Positions 41,815-55,003 of a DNA stretch of 64,000 nucleotides are shown one piece after another; the stretch's first letter is position 1, and each line of letters starts with the position of its first letter. The stretch comes from Porodaedalea pini. Taxonomy: Eukaryota > Basidiomycota > Agaricomycetes > Hymenochaetales > Hymenochaetaceae. The stretch is from the NCBI GenBank assembly GCA_002794775.1, contig NBAY01000004.1:248001-312000 (forward strand), in the 5' to 3' direction. The notes under the pieces were generated by a model. It did no database searches and was not told the DNA's origin. It saw nothing but the letters and a program-made list of their open reading frames with translations. Position numbers and translations under genes: made by a program.

Positions 41815-43289
41815 TTATCTCAATGACCGCACATCCTTTCTAAGCAGATCGGATTTCCGACATCGCTTCAATATTGTTGGATTGATCTTGGGCCAGACAA
41901 ATCTGAAATAGGCGACACGGTATGAGCACGGCTGAGCCGGAAAAAAAAAACATGAAAAATACCTCTCATCACCTCCGAAGATACCATTTCTCTTGATTCG
42001 GCGGAATAAACTTCTCCAGTTTTCCCTCCATCCTAGATCGTATAGCCTCTCGTCGAAAAAAATCTTGTAAACCCGTCGTTCATCAGAAGATGATGCCGCA
42101 GGAATACAAAGAAACCGCGAGTCGCGTTTGTCGTCAAAGTTCGGGTTCTTGTAAAGCAAATAGGACTCCACAGAAGTTAGACCCAGTGAGATGTTTCTTA
42201 CTGTCGAAAACACCATTATCTGTCGAATGACCAGCTGTCGAAGTACTAAGAAAGATAATATTGTGAATAAGTGCTTACGCTAGTGAACATGCTGAGAAGC
42301 ATTGCAAATCCAACTGTAGCTAGTAGCGGAATCCCAGGTTCCGCTATAGAATTGCCTGGAGTCCTATTGTCTCGGACTCGTTCCTCGATGCCTTGTAGCT
42401 CCTGTACGCCTAAGAGAGTCCCTATGATCCATCTCCCTGGCGGTCCCCCCATGAAAACCCACGAATACCACCTATCCCACCACTTCTCTCTGATCCAAGA
42501 TGTTTTGTGAGAGACTGCCAGTCCGTGAAGGACGCGGGCTCGAAGAACATGGATTATTGGAGAAACAGCCAGCAAAAGAAGAACTGGTGTGAGAACAAGA
42601 ATAAGAAGAAAAGCCGGCAAGTCCGAAGAAGTCACACAAGCCCCGACCTGCACACATTGTAATAAAGTGAGTAGTTTATTTTCTCTGGGTGGTTCGACGC
42701 ACCCAGGGGCAATGGTGATCAAACCCAGGACGACAGATGCCACACGTCGAGCAATGGTGCGTCCTTGGGGGTTTCCATTTTCCTCTGCAGACCGATCCAT
42801 CTTTGAGGCACAGATGCATTTCTCCTTGCAGATTTTCGCATTCATATGGCTCAGTCAAGAGAGATGTATCAGGCTGTGACAGATTTAATCTTAACGCTCC
42901 ATCCCGAAATCTCGTAGAGACGAAGAAGAGGATTAACGTCGCCAATGTACAGAAGGCACTCCCTGTGGTGAGGATATAGATCACTGCGAGGACTTAAGTA
43001 GCTGAGGTGCAAGAAGTCAGACTATATCAACTTACGACCAAACCACAGCCTTCCGTTCCTTCGTATCAGAAATTGTACTGTAGCTCGTTAGTATCGCTTC
43101 AACGAGCGTGCCGGGTGTGTTGACTCAAAGAACTAACCTCCTATTTGGATAGAGCTCCAATACCATCCATTCCTTTAAACTGAATTAGTCGCTAAAAGCG
43201 GTGAGGGGCAGGCGCACGTACAGAATGAAGCAAATTATTGCAGCAGGTAAAATCAGGTCAAGCCAACGAGACAGTCTTGGCTTTCGCAT
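41815..43289 (-). CDS. DHHC palmitoyltransferase, atypical after the DHHC box
   Basis: Membrane enzyme that attaches palmitate to protein cysteines. Exons in coding order: 43222-43289, 43138-43172, 43036-43077, 42703-42983, 42279-42647, 41963-42219 and 41815-41902. They close in phase to 379 residues. Membrane segments are visible near LILPAAIICFIL, LIYILTTGSAFCTLATLILFF, LPAFLLILVLTPVLLLLAV and PLLATVGFAMLLSMF. The cysteine-rich domain reads GKWKPPRTHHCSTC, GICRPGFDHHCPW. After the DHHC box the usual VxNCVGxxNxxxF is replaced by VGACVTSSDLPAF, losing the conserved Asn residues. No clear TTxE motif is seen. It may be a diverged PFA-type enzyme. The call as DHHC family is firm; activity is less so. 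Confidence 0.85.
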
Positions 43290-46200
43290 ATTCTATTTGT
43301 GACTCCTATTCCTTCTTGAACATTCTTCGCCTTTGGCGGTCTATTACTAGCGTTATCGTAGCTCACAGGAGTACGACTTCAACGCTTGCTGCCTGATTTT
43401 CTCGAACGTGGCTGTGAGACCGTGAGACATAAGTAAACAGAAGTAAATAATAAATAATAAATTGCACTTCTAAATGCTTCGGTCAGCCGCGACTATCGGT
43501 AAAGGTGAGCTTGCACTCTGTAGTATCATAAGTATGAGAAATTGAAAGCACTTAGTGCAAACGCCAAGCATCATATCTTTGCATTTCATCCTAGGTTCGT
43601 CATGTTAACCACTTTACCTATTCACCTCCGACATTAAAAAGAGAAAACCTCTAAACAGAGTAAAGATACAAAAATTGGCCGACGTAAAAGAACTCCATTT
43701 AGTGGCCCATATGTCAAAGGATGCTGTGTCATACCGACCTGGAGAACGATATCGTCGGAACTTTAAAGATTACCGCGATCTCTGACCAAGAACATTCTTG
43801 AACAGCGAAATAGTATATGATGTCAGACATAAGGGGTGAAGTGATTTTTTTTTGAATTTCTTTATTATTTCATCGTGAAGGACAGAACTTTATTAGATAA
43901 GCGGCTTATAACAGTGTTCCCAGTTGATTTTCACCTTTTATCATTCTCCAGGAACACTACTTTCGCCCTGCCTTGAGGGCCAATCGATCGCTTGTCCCTG
44001 AGGCTGTCAGGCTACTGAGGGGGTATTTCCTCTTTTACTCTTACGAAAGTCTAAGTAATTGCTGAGCTTCTTGAGTGAGTACAGCATCACGAGGAACGAG
44101 TTCGCATGCTCGATGATTCTACTTACTGTACCTATTCCCAACACCGAAAAGTTATAAACTGTGAGTTATCCCTACCCAAACTCTCAGCCACAACAGAGAT
44201 TTCATGTATTATACAGTAACTATGACTTCACAGGGTTCTGTTCCTTACTGTGGGCTCCTGTCGCATAACGATTTCCGCGAAGAGACCGTTGATCAAGGTT
44301 TTTTGTTTTTTAGACTCCGGCGTCCCTCATTAACCGTTATAAACCCGGTCGGGAACTAGCTCTACCGTTTCCTTCCTCCACGATGTTCGGAGTCGCTGCC
44401 ATGCGACTGAAGCGCCGGCGGAACGTGTCGTTATTGAGAAGCTATACTTCATGCTTATCTGGCGGACGAAGATCGCTATGACGGTCCGTGAAACAGTGGA
44501 TCAGTCAACAGCCTTCCTGTGAGTTCCGATTTTGAGGGTCCCTTTTCCGATTTTCATGATATGCAATATATCTCAAGATGGCTCATAGTTGTTTTCCGGC
44601 CTGACGCGATGCATAATGGTGTGTGTCCTTCTGCAGGCCTGTCTCTCGAGATATTATAGTGGGAATCCCTGTCCAGGCCCTGTAAATTAATGGATCCGAC
44701 ACCAATACCAGTGTGGGCCAGGCCGGACCATCGACTCGAACAATTTGTCTCATCCTTTCAAGTTGTCTCATTTTGTTTTGCCATTGTGCAGCGCATTCCC
44801 GATAACATCATTGCATCGGCAGTCACCGCGTAAGGTTCAACCGATGTCATGGATATTCGTACCACAGAAATGAACTGATCTCATATGAGCGTGTAGCTAC
44901 TGCGGAGTCCGTGCTGTCCTTCCATTACACACAACGTTTAGACTACATCTGTTGAAGATATGCCGAAGGAGTAATGATCGTAAACTCATTAGTGAACCAG
45001 GTGTGCATTTAATTAAAAGTTTTTTTTTAATTCTGATATCTTCACCAGTACCAACAACCGACATAGCCCAAGCTCAGCCATTCGTCTTGACAAAGCCTGT
45101 TGCTTCGTCGGCATAGCATGTGCTGATCTTACAAATTCTGGGCCCGAAGGCGTTTGCCACGTGCTTATACACGTCCTGCTCGCTCATCATTCTCCAAGAA
45201 ATCACGCTCTCTCTGTAGGTCTCACGCGCGGAACCTCCTATACTACCTGCTTAGGGCCGCTCCCAGGGCGCTGACGTGGCCGTCGCTTTACAAGCTTATA
45301 TTTCATATGATAATATGCGATCCAATCATGCACTGAGGCAATCCCGAACGAGCTCCTTTTGATTACTAGCTTATACCATTTATCCAGACTCATACAGAAC
45401 TTCAGGCGGCCTTATAGTCTCTATGCCATGGTGTATATTTCATTGGCCAAAAGTGACAAGAGAATCCAATGGGCCGGGATCCCAGGACGTCAGAATATTC
45501 AGGGATCGAGACAGCAATTCAACCGTTTTCATCGCGTCACCAGGTAGTGCCTGCAAAAGAAAACAAACGCAATTTAAGGAGATTTTCGTGTTCAGAATTT
45601 ACTGCGAGACTCACGTTCTGAGCTCGTCTTACACTGAAATTGTTGGCCCTCACGCAGTTGTCCATGGTCTCATCTTGAATCTGGGCCATAATCACATCTT
45701 GTACTGGGGCGTTCCGACCATGTTCGAAAGCATGAATTCTCGATCCACTGGCCTTAAGTTCGGACTTAACAATGATACCGCCCGTAGACGAACAACTTGA
45801 ATTTGACAGGCAATGAACAAACAACCGACATTCCCAGTCGCATAATCAAACTCAAACCAGCGGACGCGGTTGCGTCCTGATGAGCCCAGCCTCTTCTAAG
45901 AATCTTCTGCGGACAGCCGTTTGCCCAACTTTGCCTGACGGTTTCTCAGATTATCTCGCAGCCTCCGTGCTCCATGGGTTCACTGTCATCTCAACGTCCC
46001 TTCTGCCGCGTTCTCGGGGTGCGTCCAGACCGAGCCAGACCCTTCGTGAGGATTTAATTTGCCTAATTTCAATCTCAATGCTGAACTGACCGGAGTCTAC
46101 AGCGTCCGAGTCACAAGTGAGTGGACAGACGGACCGCTCTCATTCCGAGCTGGGTAGATTGGACTGTGCTATTCTGAATTGAGGCGCTAGAACCCAATCA

Positions 46201-47853
46201 TATGTCCTTTACGAGTACACGAGACGACCATTAGTGTCGGACTCTAGGGTAGAGCGGCTGTACGCTAGCAATTAATAGGAATATTTTTAGCGGACGTGAG
46301 TAAACTGATATGTAGATAACGGCTTCTTGCCCGTGTTCGTGATGCTTCCCGCATTTTACCAGTAAAACTGGACCGGGAGCCAGTGCTTCCACATCGTTGA
46401 CTTAGCTGGCACAGTGAAAACTACCTGAACTATTCTCTTCATATCTGTTCCGTTGACTTCCGCTGCTGTTGCTATCAGTTACCCTAGAAGAGGCATTCCA
46501 GAGCGTGTCCAAATTGCTGCACGAAAGCGTGTAAATCCCGTGTTCATCGTGTGATTAATCGCCATTCACATCGGATTTTTCAACGCAACGATTCTACGAC
46601 TAATGATGGGGTTAGCTTAGAAACGCTGCCCTACGGGACCCAATGTACTGGCACTTTAAGAACGTTGAGCGACCGGCGTTACGGATTTCTCATGCAAAGT
46701 ATTGTTTCCTAAATTTTGATTATCATGAATCGAGGCTTGAGATCTGCCAAGGAATTCTGGGAGTGGACGATGGGAGGTTGAGAGAAAACAGGACGTTGAA
46801 TGAAGGCTGAGGGAAGGAACGTATATCAATAGTCTGAAGTTCTTAGCATTCTCAGTATGGTGGGGGCGCGGCGGACAAGGCAGGGACAAAAGGAGCTTTA
46901 TTATGATACCCCACCACATTTACATGAGATGTATACATTCGCATGCATTAAGTTAGAAAAAAGATAATGAGAAGAGCTAACCTATTCAGACGAGCATAGC
47001 CTGGGTAGATAGACCGGGGGCTACCACATTGGAGGTGGCATTCGTTCAATGTATGGATAAATCCATAGATCCGATTTTAAGGTAATAAAACATGCTCAAA
47101 ACCCATACGAAGGCCATACAAAGACAGAGGCTCACATTCCTAATGTCATTGAGTGCTTTGCATGATTTCGATCATCTTTTCTTCTGCTGCCATGAGAAAG
47201 GTTAACGATCGGTCCTTTTGTAGTAGTCAGAACTGGTACATAAAGTCGTTACAGCCTGCAAGCATCAAAGACGTGTACTGAAGCGGAACGTAAAAGTGTT
47301 AGACCACTTTCTATGGAGAACACGAAGGAGCGAGATATTTACTCACAGTAGCAATAATTGGAAGCCCAATAACGAACAAAGCTGTGCATACATGAGGAAT
47401 TGACATGGCACGAGCATCGTAAAATCTCAGGACAGCAGCCCGATCCATCGCAGTGGGATGGCGATAGCCATGAGCAACCACGATGTACTGTAGCTCGCCA
47501 TGAGTCTGCGGCACAGCCATACATTGTGGCAATACAGGTGCATTTGAAGGACTCCCACTACACATAAATGTTTCTCAAGGCAGTGTAGCGGCCGCTTAGA
47601 TCTGTTTCGGGATATAGACACAAGAGCACAGACTCAAGATGCGATGATAGTTTGAATACAGATCCCGAGAGATGTGGTGTGCGTCTGGTAGTGTTGGAAG
47701 CTTGAAACAGAGTCGGGACTTCGACAAACCAAATATGGCTTATGTAATCCGAAGACCGCAGTCGTCAACGAGTCGCGCTGCATACGACAACGCGTACGTC
47801 GAGTACATTTTTTAGTTCTTCACGACAAGTGCTCGTGCAAGCGCTACTCAACA
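43290..47853. other. Gene-poor region of 4.6 kb
   Basis: Between the divergent palmitoyltransferase and MKT1-like genes I find no open frame with recognisable or convincing protein character. The longest short frames (45423-45800 plus, 45537-45824 minus, 46656-46919 minus, 47311-47565 minus) do not extend across plausible introns. There are a few homopolymer runs (T9 at about 43847, T9 at 45021). I see no LTRs, tandem repeats or tRNA boxes. It may contain an unrecognised non-coding RNA, old decayed transposon sequence or plain regulatory DNA. Confidence 0.4.
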
Positions 47854-50800
47854 ATGCCGATCAAGCACTTAGACAGTGAGTAATTCGCAGCTACGCGTTG
47901 GCAACTTTTAATTGTCGTGTAGGTTATCTGTCGGAGCGCAAGCATCTCCAGACGCTACCTCTTTCTGCACTTTCGGATTCTCGCCTAGGCATCGACGCTT
48001 CACACTATCTACATCTCCTTCTCGACACACCACCCTCTAGGGAGCCTCTCCTTGCTGCTACCGGTGGTCCTCCTCTTGCTCTAGTGCAGCGCATCGAATC
48101 TGACTTGCGTGTCCTCGAAAAACTACGCATCAAGCCCGTCTTCGTATTTCCTGGTCTCACTCCGAACAAGAAGATGAGGCCACAACTACAGCAAGAATAT
48201 GCGGAAGCAATGCGTGACAGGCAAGCAGCTTGGGGAAAGTACGAGAATGGTCAGGAGGACGCGGCGACGAAATTGTTTGAGGGGCGAGCGAACATTGTGC
48301 AATGGGACGTCTGGAGGATGGTTTTGCGGATCTTTAGACATCGTAATGTCGAATACCTTGTTGCTCCCTATGTCGCATGGGCTCAGGTGTGTTCTTCAGC
48401 TTCTAACGGTAGCAATGTGCTGTATATTGATAATTGTGGGATGCATACATATTATCTTTGCCACAGCTGATTTACCTTCAACGACACACAAAATCGTATA
48501 TTCACGCCATATTTGGACCCACAGATACGCTACTATACCCTGGTGTAGACAAGCTCATCACGAGTATTGATCTAGCGTCTTCCTCGCCGACCTTTACCTT
48601 TGCCTCCAAGCGAGCGTTCCTTACAGACTTGCAGTTAACTGAAGATCAGTTCCTCGACACTGGCATCCTTGTAGGATGTGAACATAGTCCACCCTTCCCT
48701 CCCACTTCACATGAGCTTACACTCAAAGCGACTGTGGACATGGTCAAATATTACAAGTCAGGTCACGCTGCCGTCAGCGCGTTTGCGGACCATCCTGCAG
48801 TTAAAATGATTGGATACCATGAACATTTCGCCAGAACACGTAGTATGGTCAAATATTCTTTGATTCTGTCTTCTGAAGGCACCGTACAGCCTCTTCCTCT
48901 CGCCATCAATGGCCCTTCTCCTCCTGGCGGGCATCCTCCGCACCACCCTCCTCATCCGCAACACCACCCCTCTGTGACTGACATACCCCAGGATCTTCAC
49001 GAGATCTTTACAAACCGTTTACCCGATGAGGTCTATTACTATCTATCGCGTGGCCTGTTGAGCCCTCAGCCACTGGTGTGGTTGACGTCAGGCCAAATTC
49101 TTGAGCCGCCGCCACTCGATAATGGCGAAACGACTGAATATAGGCGCTTCGTGAAGGAGGTAGTGACAGATGGCCAGACGGGTCCGCGTGCGACCGCGCT
49201 TGCACTGATCAGCAATGTGGCTAACAATTTCTGGAACGGTCGACGTATCGCTGGCTGCTTTTGGTTTGATCCTCCTACAGGACCTCAGGCGCCAAACAAC
49301 CATGGACAGAAGACCATCAACCACAACTCGGCGCAGACTGGACAGCTGGCCGAGCGAGTGGCGGGTTGGCTTGTGCCGTACTCCATTGTTGAGGAAGAAT
49401 TACGTCGACAGAATGTGGGTTTTTACTATGATTCGCTCTTAATTTCTAAATTTAATTAATCGGCCATTTAAGTCGTCCACCATCGACTTTGCCCTGTGCC
49501 TTGGTGCAACTGCTACGGAGAAACTTGCATCCCGGACGCGATCGCGAAAAGACAAATTGGACAAGAATCTTCACAATCAGGACTACGCTCCCTTGGAGAA
49601 AAAGGACGAGGCTGTTGCCAACGTAATATGGCGGTTCCTCGAACTGCGTGGGTGCGTCGAAAATTTTCATTGCTCTGGAGCACTGCGTATTTGAAACTGA
49701 TCTTCATTCATTCTTGTGTGCCGTCTATTTCTCTCGCCTCGGAAATGAAGATTTCTCCTGACCTCCCACACCCATGGTCCACTCGCGCGAGCGATGCATG
49801 CCGCGATCAAAAGTGCACGGGTGAACGACAAATTCCAAGACCCGCTGTATCTATTCCTCGAGCTCGTCAGGGCGGGAGTGATGCATGGTCATCTCTGGTC
49901 TAACCGGGCGTTCAGTGGCGGCCCCAGTTTCGGTACCGGTGAGCGCGACGACATTCCTGATCTATATCTATCCTTGGCTTTTTTCTATTCTTACATAACT
50001 GCGGCGTAGATGATGAGAAGCAATGTATGTTACTGGTTATGCGAGTCCTCAGCATCGTGCCGCTGAACTCGAAGGTGCGTTCTATCCGGCATGCGAGCTC
50101 ATCTGACTGCTTTACTTTGGGGCTCGCTCCTTGGATGCTGCTGCCTTTCCCTCTCCTGATGAGTACTGACGATGTATTTATATTATATCTCGGTGCCGTT
50201 CCTCGCATTCCGTCCCGTCCGTCCACATTTGTGTCACGATGGGTGGTGTTCGACTACTATTAGCCACAAGCCTGGTCCGCGCCTCTGTCACGGGAACTTC
50301 TTGTGTTCAACTCATTCGTGAAATCACTCACGCGCGCCCTTCGAACACTCCTCGAGGTGACTTCGCTTAACATGCTGCTCCGCGGCGACGTAAAACGTGC
50401 CCGGGACGACCTCCTGGACATTGCACTGTCTCTGCCCTTTCAGACGGACGTCAATACCGGATTCGGCATCCTCGCGAAAGTGTACTTGGACGCGCTGACG
50501 CATATTAACGGCCGTCAGTGCGTGCGGGACGCGAACGCGGAGGGTGTTCGGGAGGCGAAACAACTGGCACTAGAAATATGCGAAGAGACATTCCCTGGGG
50601 TCAAGAATCCGAAGGGCGAGGTCGAGCGGGGATTTCGGTTCTGGGACTGCGTGAGTGCTTTTTACAGCCTAATTTCCCGGTTTGGAAAGTATATTGATGC
50701 GTGGGTTTCTGCCTCCTTGTCTTCTCATGGCCCCCATCTTCATCTTGCCCTCGTGCGTTCTCATGGGATTCCATCTGTTCGTCTTGTTTTCGCCTCGCAT

Positions 50801-50943
50801 CCGTATCATCTTGCCACACACCTTCTGCACGAGGTCAGGCGCTTACGGCGATGCGGCTGATGCACAGCGAGAAGGCGGTCCTGCCTGAACTCACAGAACA
50901 GTTTGAGGCTGCCGAGGCCTGGTTGCGACCCATGAGGCCTTGA
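47854..50943 (+). CDS. MKT1: MKT1-like post-transcriptional regulator (XPG/PIN-type fold)
   Basis: Mkt1-family protein. In yeast it binds Pbp1 and controls stability and translation of selected mRNAs, including HO; it has a nuclease-like fold but lacks proven nuclease activity. Exons 47854-47875, 47923-48386, 48467-49414, 49473-49651, 49751-49938, 50010-50074, 50264-50650 and 50839-50943 close in phase to 785 residues (yeast Mkt1 is 830). The XPG-N-like part has LGIDASHYLHLLLDT and VFVFPGLTPNKK. The XPG-I-like part has VEYLVAPYVAWAQLIYLQRH and YPGVDKLITSID, with few of the acidic residues of active FEN-type nucleases. A His/Pro-rich loop (GGHPPHHPPHPQHHP) is inserted mid-protein. The C-terminal helical region ends AAEAWLRPMRP. 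Gene intact. Confidence 0.85.
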
Positions 50944-51818
50944 GCTCATTCAGGTCCCCGTGACGGATGACACTGTTCTGTACATTGGGGGGTGTTGGGT
51001 ACTAGGGTGGCGACTCAGTTGAAGGGTGACCGGGAGACGCTGGCGTTTTGTTCTATTCTGTTCCCGTGCTCTGGAGGTGGTCACGGCGATGTGTTGTTTG
51101 GATTCTTCTTCTTGGCTCCTGTCCGGTTCGAGAGATGAGTTGATGGGACATGGTGCTGCCAGCGCCTTGGTGTGGCTGGTGAGTTTGGGGCGTGGGTTAT
51201 GGAAGGAAGGCGTTTGAGCTGGCGGGCCTTGTCGGCGGGTGAGCGGGGAAGAAGAGCGGTCTATTCTTGTCCTGAGCTAGCTTGTCGTCGCTGTAGCACT
51301 GTTTTGCATGTATTTCTGTATGTTGAGATACGTGGATGCGTGTGTGACAGTGCATGTATGCATACGTAGCTCTGGTGCATGACAGACTGCGGAGGGATGT
51401 CGGGTCAGGAGGAGAAAATATAGACTGAAGATTATTCCTGTTTGGAATGCGGCCCCGAACCACGCGATGATTATCCCTTTTGACGACGCCGATTCTCAAG
51501 GTCAGGATGCGGAGCGGCAGCCGGACGGGGACCCTGATGGGCCATGGACGCGGAGCCCGCTGAGACCGTGTCCGGAGATTGCCCGGGGGATCTTGTAGCC
51601 ATATCCATCTGGTAGACGCGACCAATCGGCCGGGTCCGTGGCGGTGACTGAAAAGAATTCATCGAAAAATGCCGCCAGGAAAACGTCGGCAAATAAACCA
51701 TGTACAGATACAGTTTATAACCCCAATCCGCTCCGGCCACCGTCCTCCTCCTAACTCCTTCTCCCTCTCTCTCTCGCTAGAGTGTACATCCTATAAGTCG
51801 GCGCTCCAGTCGACCGCC
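50944..51818. other. Intergenic, MKT1 3' flank and downstream promoter
   Basis: 875 bases without a supported gene. A CT-rich tract (ctccctctctctctcgctag, about 51759-51778) sits 40-60 bases before the next ATG, as in many fungal core promoters. Nothing else is supported. Confidence 0.5.
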
Positions 51819-52788
51819 ATGTTCAACAACGACTCGAACACCTCCCTCATCATGGTCGGCAGCCCCTACCGCCTCCCCCACACCGCAGGCGACGCATACA
51901 AGCCCGCCCCCGCTGTCGCCTTCAACCAGTTTGACCCCCGCCTCGCAGTGCGCCCTCAGCACGACTATTACCACCACCAGCAGCGCACCATCGAGATCAT
52001 CGAGCTCGTCGAGGTCCCTCCACCTTCGCGCCGCGAACGCATCTCCGTCCCCGACTCCAGTTCAGCCGCGTCGACGAGCTACGCGTCCTCGTCCACCTCT
52101 TCAGAAGAGGAGGAGGCAGCCGTCGAGTCGTACTGCTCATCGGAGGAGGAATCAGAGGGGGACTGCGCAGAGGAAGAAGAGCCTGAGCCTGCACGCGTCG
52201 CCGCCCACTCGTTCCACGCGCGCATGCGCCGGATAGAGCAGTGGCGCGACGCCTATGCTAAAGCAGTCGGTGCCCAGCTTGGTACGTTCTTCTCTTTTTC
52301 CCCGCACGTTCTCTGTCCATCGATGTTCGCTCATGACGCGCTTCTTGCCGAATAGCACCCTCGCCTTCCCGTGCAAAGCGCAAATGCGACGCGAGTGACG
52401 AGGAGGATGACACGGTATGTCAACTTCCCTTCCTTAGCCTTGCCTCTTCCGTGCGCCTCAGTCGCTATTTATATCGCGCGCTGAGAATACACACGCGTAC
52501 ACACACACCTCACACCTCGCCTGTTTCGCGCCGTGTCTCCCTCCGTGCGAAGAACACATTTGGCTCACTCCGCTCTATCCGCTCTTTTAGCTCTCGCGCT
52601 CGTCAAAACGCTCACGACAGGGGTCTATTGCGGGGTCTGCATCGACGTCCGCGTCGGTCCGTAGCGTACACAGCTGCTCGGCGTGCGACGCTTGGTTCCC
52701 CGACCGTGGCAGCCTCCATAAGCATGGATTCAGTCCGCGCACGAATGAGGCTTGTCGCGCCGCCGTCGAATACGATTTTGAGCAGTAA
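51819..52788 (+). CDS. Hypothetical acidic protein with a C-terminal C2H2-like motif
   Basis: Not recognised as a named family. Exons 51819-52281, 52356-52414 and 52591-52788 give 239 residues. The N-terminal third is ordinary (MFNNDSNTSLIMVGSPYRLP, with YYHHQQRTIEIIELVEVPP). The middle is very acidic and Ser-rich (SSSTSSEEEEAAVESYCSSE), then RMRRIEQWRDAYAKAVGAQL, a helix. Exon 2 is basic then acidic (AKRKCDASDEEDDT). The C-terminus has CSACDAWFPDRGSLHKHG followed by NEAC, a zinc-finger-like pattern seen in short Agaricomycete proteins. It may act in the nucleus; that is inference. Intron 2 (176 bases) is long for this genome, so that join is less certain than the first. Confidence 0.65.
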
Positions 52789-54316
52789 GCTCGATTTGGG
52801 CCGGGAGAGTTCCCCACAACACCTTTTCATCACACTCTTGGCGACTCTCGGCGCACCCACCCCACCCATTCTGGTTAGCGCCCACGCCGCAGGGCATTCC
52901 CCTATATGTTCTCACCGCAAACAGCCTACCCCCCTGTCCCCGCCGCCTGCTCCGCCTCGAGCGTGTACATATCGTCATGCTTCGGCGATCCCCACATCGC
53001 CTTCTTTTTCCCGCCCCCACGCCCCCGTCTTCTCTTCTTGCCGCCTCCTTCCCTTTTCGTCGCCCGTCGCTCGCGCAGCATTACGCGAAGTGGTGTTAGT
53101 ACAATTACTATGGCGGCCACGTTCTTCCTTCGGCTTTCGCGTGGTTGGCCCAGTGACAGGTCAGCTCATCAAGCGACTATACCTCCCGAACCCGAATCCC
53201 GAATCCCCCAGACGGCGTGAGAGCGCGACAGACCGGAAGGGGCTTTGTGCTTCGTTCGTACATGATTGAGTGGGTTGGAGCCAAACCATGAACCAACTCG
53301 CCATCACAGCAACGAGCTTCCTTCTAGCTCGGCGCGCTTTCGTCGGCGTGCGCGTCATCGGTGGTCGTGAACGTTCAAACTGCGACCTGTGGGACCAGCC
53401 AAGCAAAAAAAATTAGAGCTAAAGAGCTTATCGAAGCGTAATTACTGAAGAAGCTTTTTACTCTTTTTTTCTGTCTTTATCTTTTTTTCACCCTGTCCAT
53501 ATTTTGTTCCTCTTGCAATGTTTGGTATCTTATTCTTCTCCTTGCAATTTTTCCTCTTTTCATCCATCGATCGATCCATTTATCCTTAGCTCCGGTTCTT
53601 CCATACCACCTGCCACTATTCAGATTCCACGCCTGTATTGTATTGCAACACATTTCGACCCTCCATCTTCTCAATCTTGTATTGCTAACCCTCCCCACCT
53701 TCCATCGCCCCCATCGCCCGCCCGCCCGCCTCGCGGAAATAATACGTGTATGCGCCGTCTAGTACATAACCTACACCTCATCCCACGTCGTCCACATCGA
53801 TCGGTCGACGTGTCGTCTGTGCTCGAAATACATATAATGAATGTTCTTCGAGTCTTCTAGTCTTTGAGGTGTCGTTCGTCCGCGTGCTTGTGCTTCTGGC
53901 TGGACTCGGGGGGTTCGATGTCGACGTACCGGGTGTTTCTTCTGGATCTCTAAGCGTGCATGCGCTGCAATGCCGCGGCACGTAGTATGTAGAGGGAAAA
54001 GTAACTCGTGGACTCGTGGAGGAGCGCAGGCGCAAGCGCAAGCGAGCGGCGGGGCCCACGATTCATCGGAATTCATATGCAACTACATATACACAAATCC
54101 CATGCTATCTATCAAGTAGTTCGAAATTAATATTGGCCATGAAGTCTTTTTCTGATATCATATGCATATGCGTATGCCCATGCCCATCGGGTATTTGGGA
54201 ATTGCACGAGCAAATGCAAGGATGCCGTGATTCAGGCTGCCCCGTCCCTAAACGAGAGCGACTGACTACATTATACATAGTGCTGGGAAGCGCCCCCGCC
54301 GTTCTGCTATGCATAC

Positions 54317-54352
54317 GTATGTATATTATATATATACTGTATATATACATAC
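54317..54352. repeat. AT-rich inverted repeat
   Basis: GTATGTATAT (54317-54326) and its reverse complement ATATACATAC (54343-54352) flank more TA steps, forming a possible 36-base hairpin. Seen directly; probably slippage-prone TA sequence. Confidence 0.7.
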
Positions 54353-54982
54353 ACGGGGCTCGTTTTCTCATCGCTTGCGGGTCGAAGCTCGGGGTCGAAG
54401 GCGCGCGCGCGCACGGGCGGCCGCGCGGATATATGTTAATATTATAGTTCGAGTTGTTTACGCGTAGTCGCCCCGCCCGCCCTCGGGGGAGGATTTAATA
54501 TTCGAAATCAGATTTTCGGAACATTCCTCCGCGTTCTCGAACCGCCCCCTCGAGATCTCAAAAGAACGAGAAGAGCAAAAAATCACAGCAATTTAAATTC
54601 GTCGCGTGTATGTTATGTATTTCTCGCCCCTAGGCCGCCCTTCGGAAATTCGAATGCTGCTTTCGAAGCCCGTGCTGCCGCGATGTCAGACTCAGAGTAC
54701 TATGTAGTAGCGGGTCGCTCGCTCGCTCGATTGCGTCCGGATGATATCTGTGGATTCTGAATTTCCGGCGTTCGCTCTCCCAGCCAGAAGCCAGAGAGAG
54801 AGGGGGATGCCATAACGAAATGCGAGCTGCTGGCCGCATCTCGCGCCCCCGACACAACTCAAATATCCCGAAATCGTCCCCATCGAATCGAAGGGGGTTT
54901 CTCGATTCCAATTGGCTGAGTTTTACCGGGTCGAGCCGTCGAATCGCAGATAAGTACTAGTACCAGATTCACTGTCTGGTTC

Positions 54983-55003
54983 GAGGACGAGGACGAGGAC
55001 GAG
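54983..55003 (+). repeat. (GAGGAC)n microsatellite
   Basis: Three and a half tandem GAGGAC units in non-coding sequence. Confidence 0.85.

Noticed and set aside
47311..47565. Minus-strand frame with a hydrophobic segment (CTALFVIGLPIIATV)
   Set aside because: Short, overlapped by two other open frames, and without exons on either side.
52451..53269. 272-residue open frame overlapping the end of the C2H2-like hypothetical gene
   Set aside because: It is out of frame with the supported exon 3, has a Ser/Arg/Pro composition typical of a shadow in CT-rich DNA and no recognisable motif.
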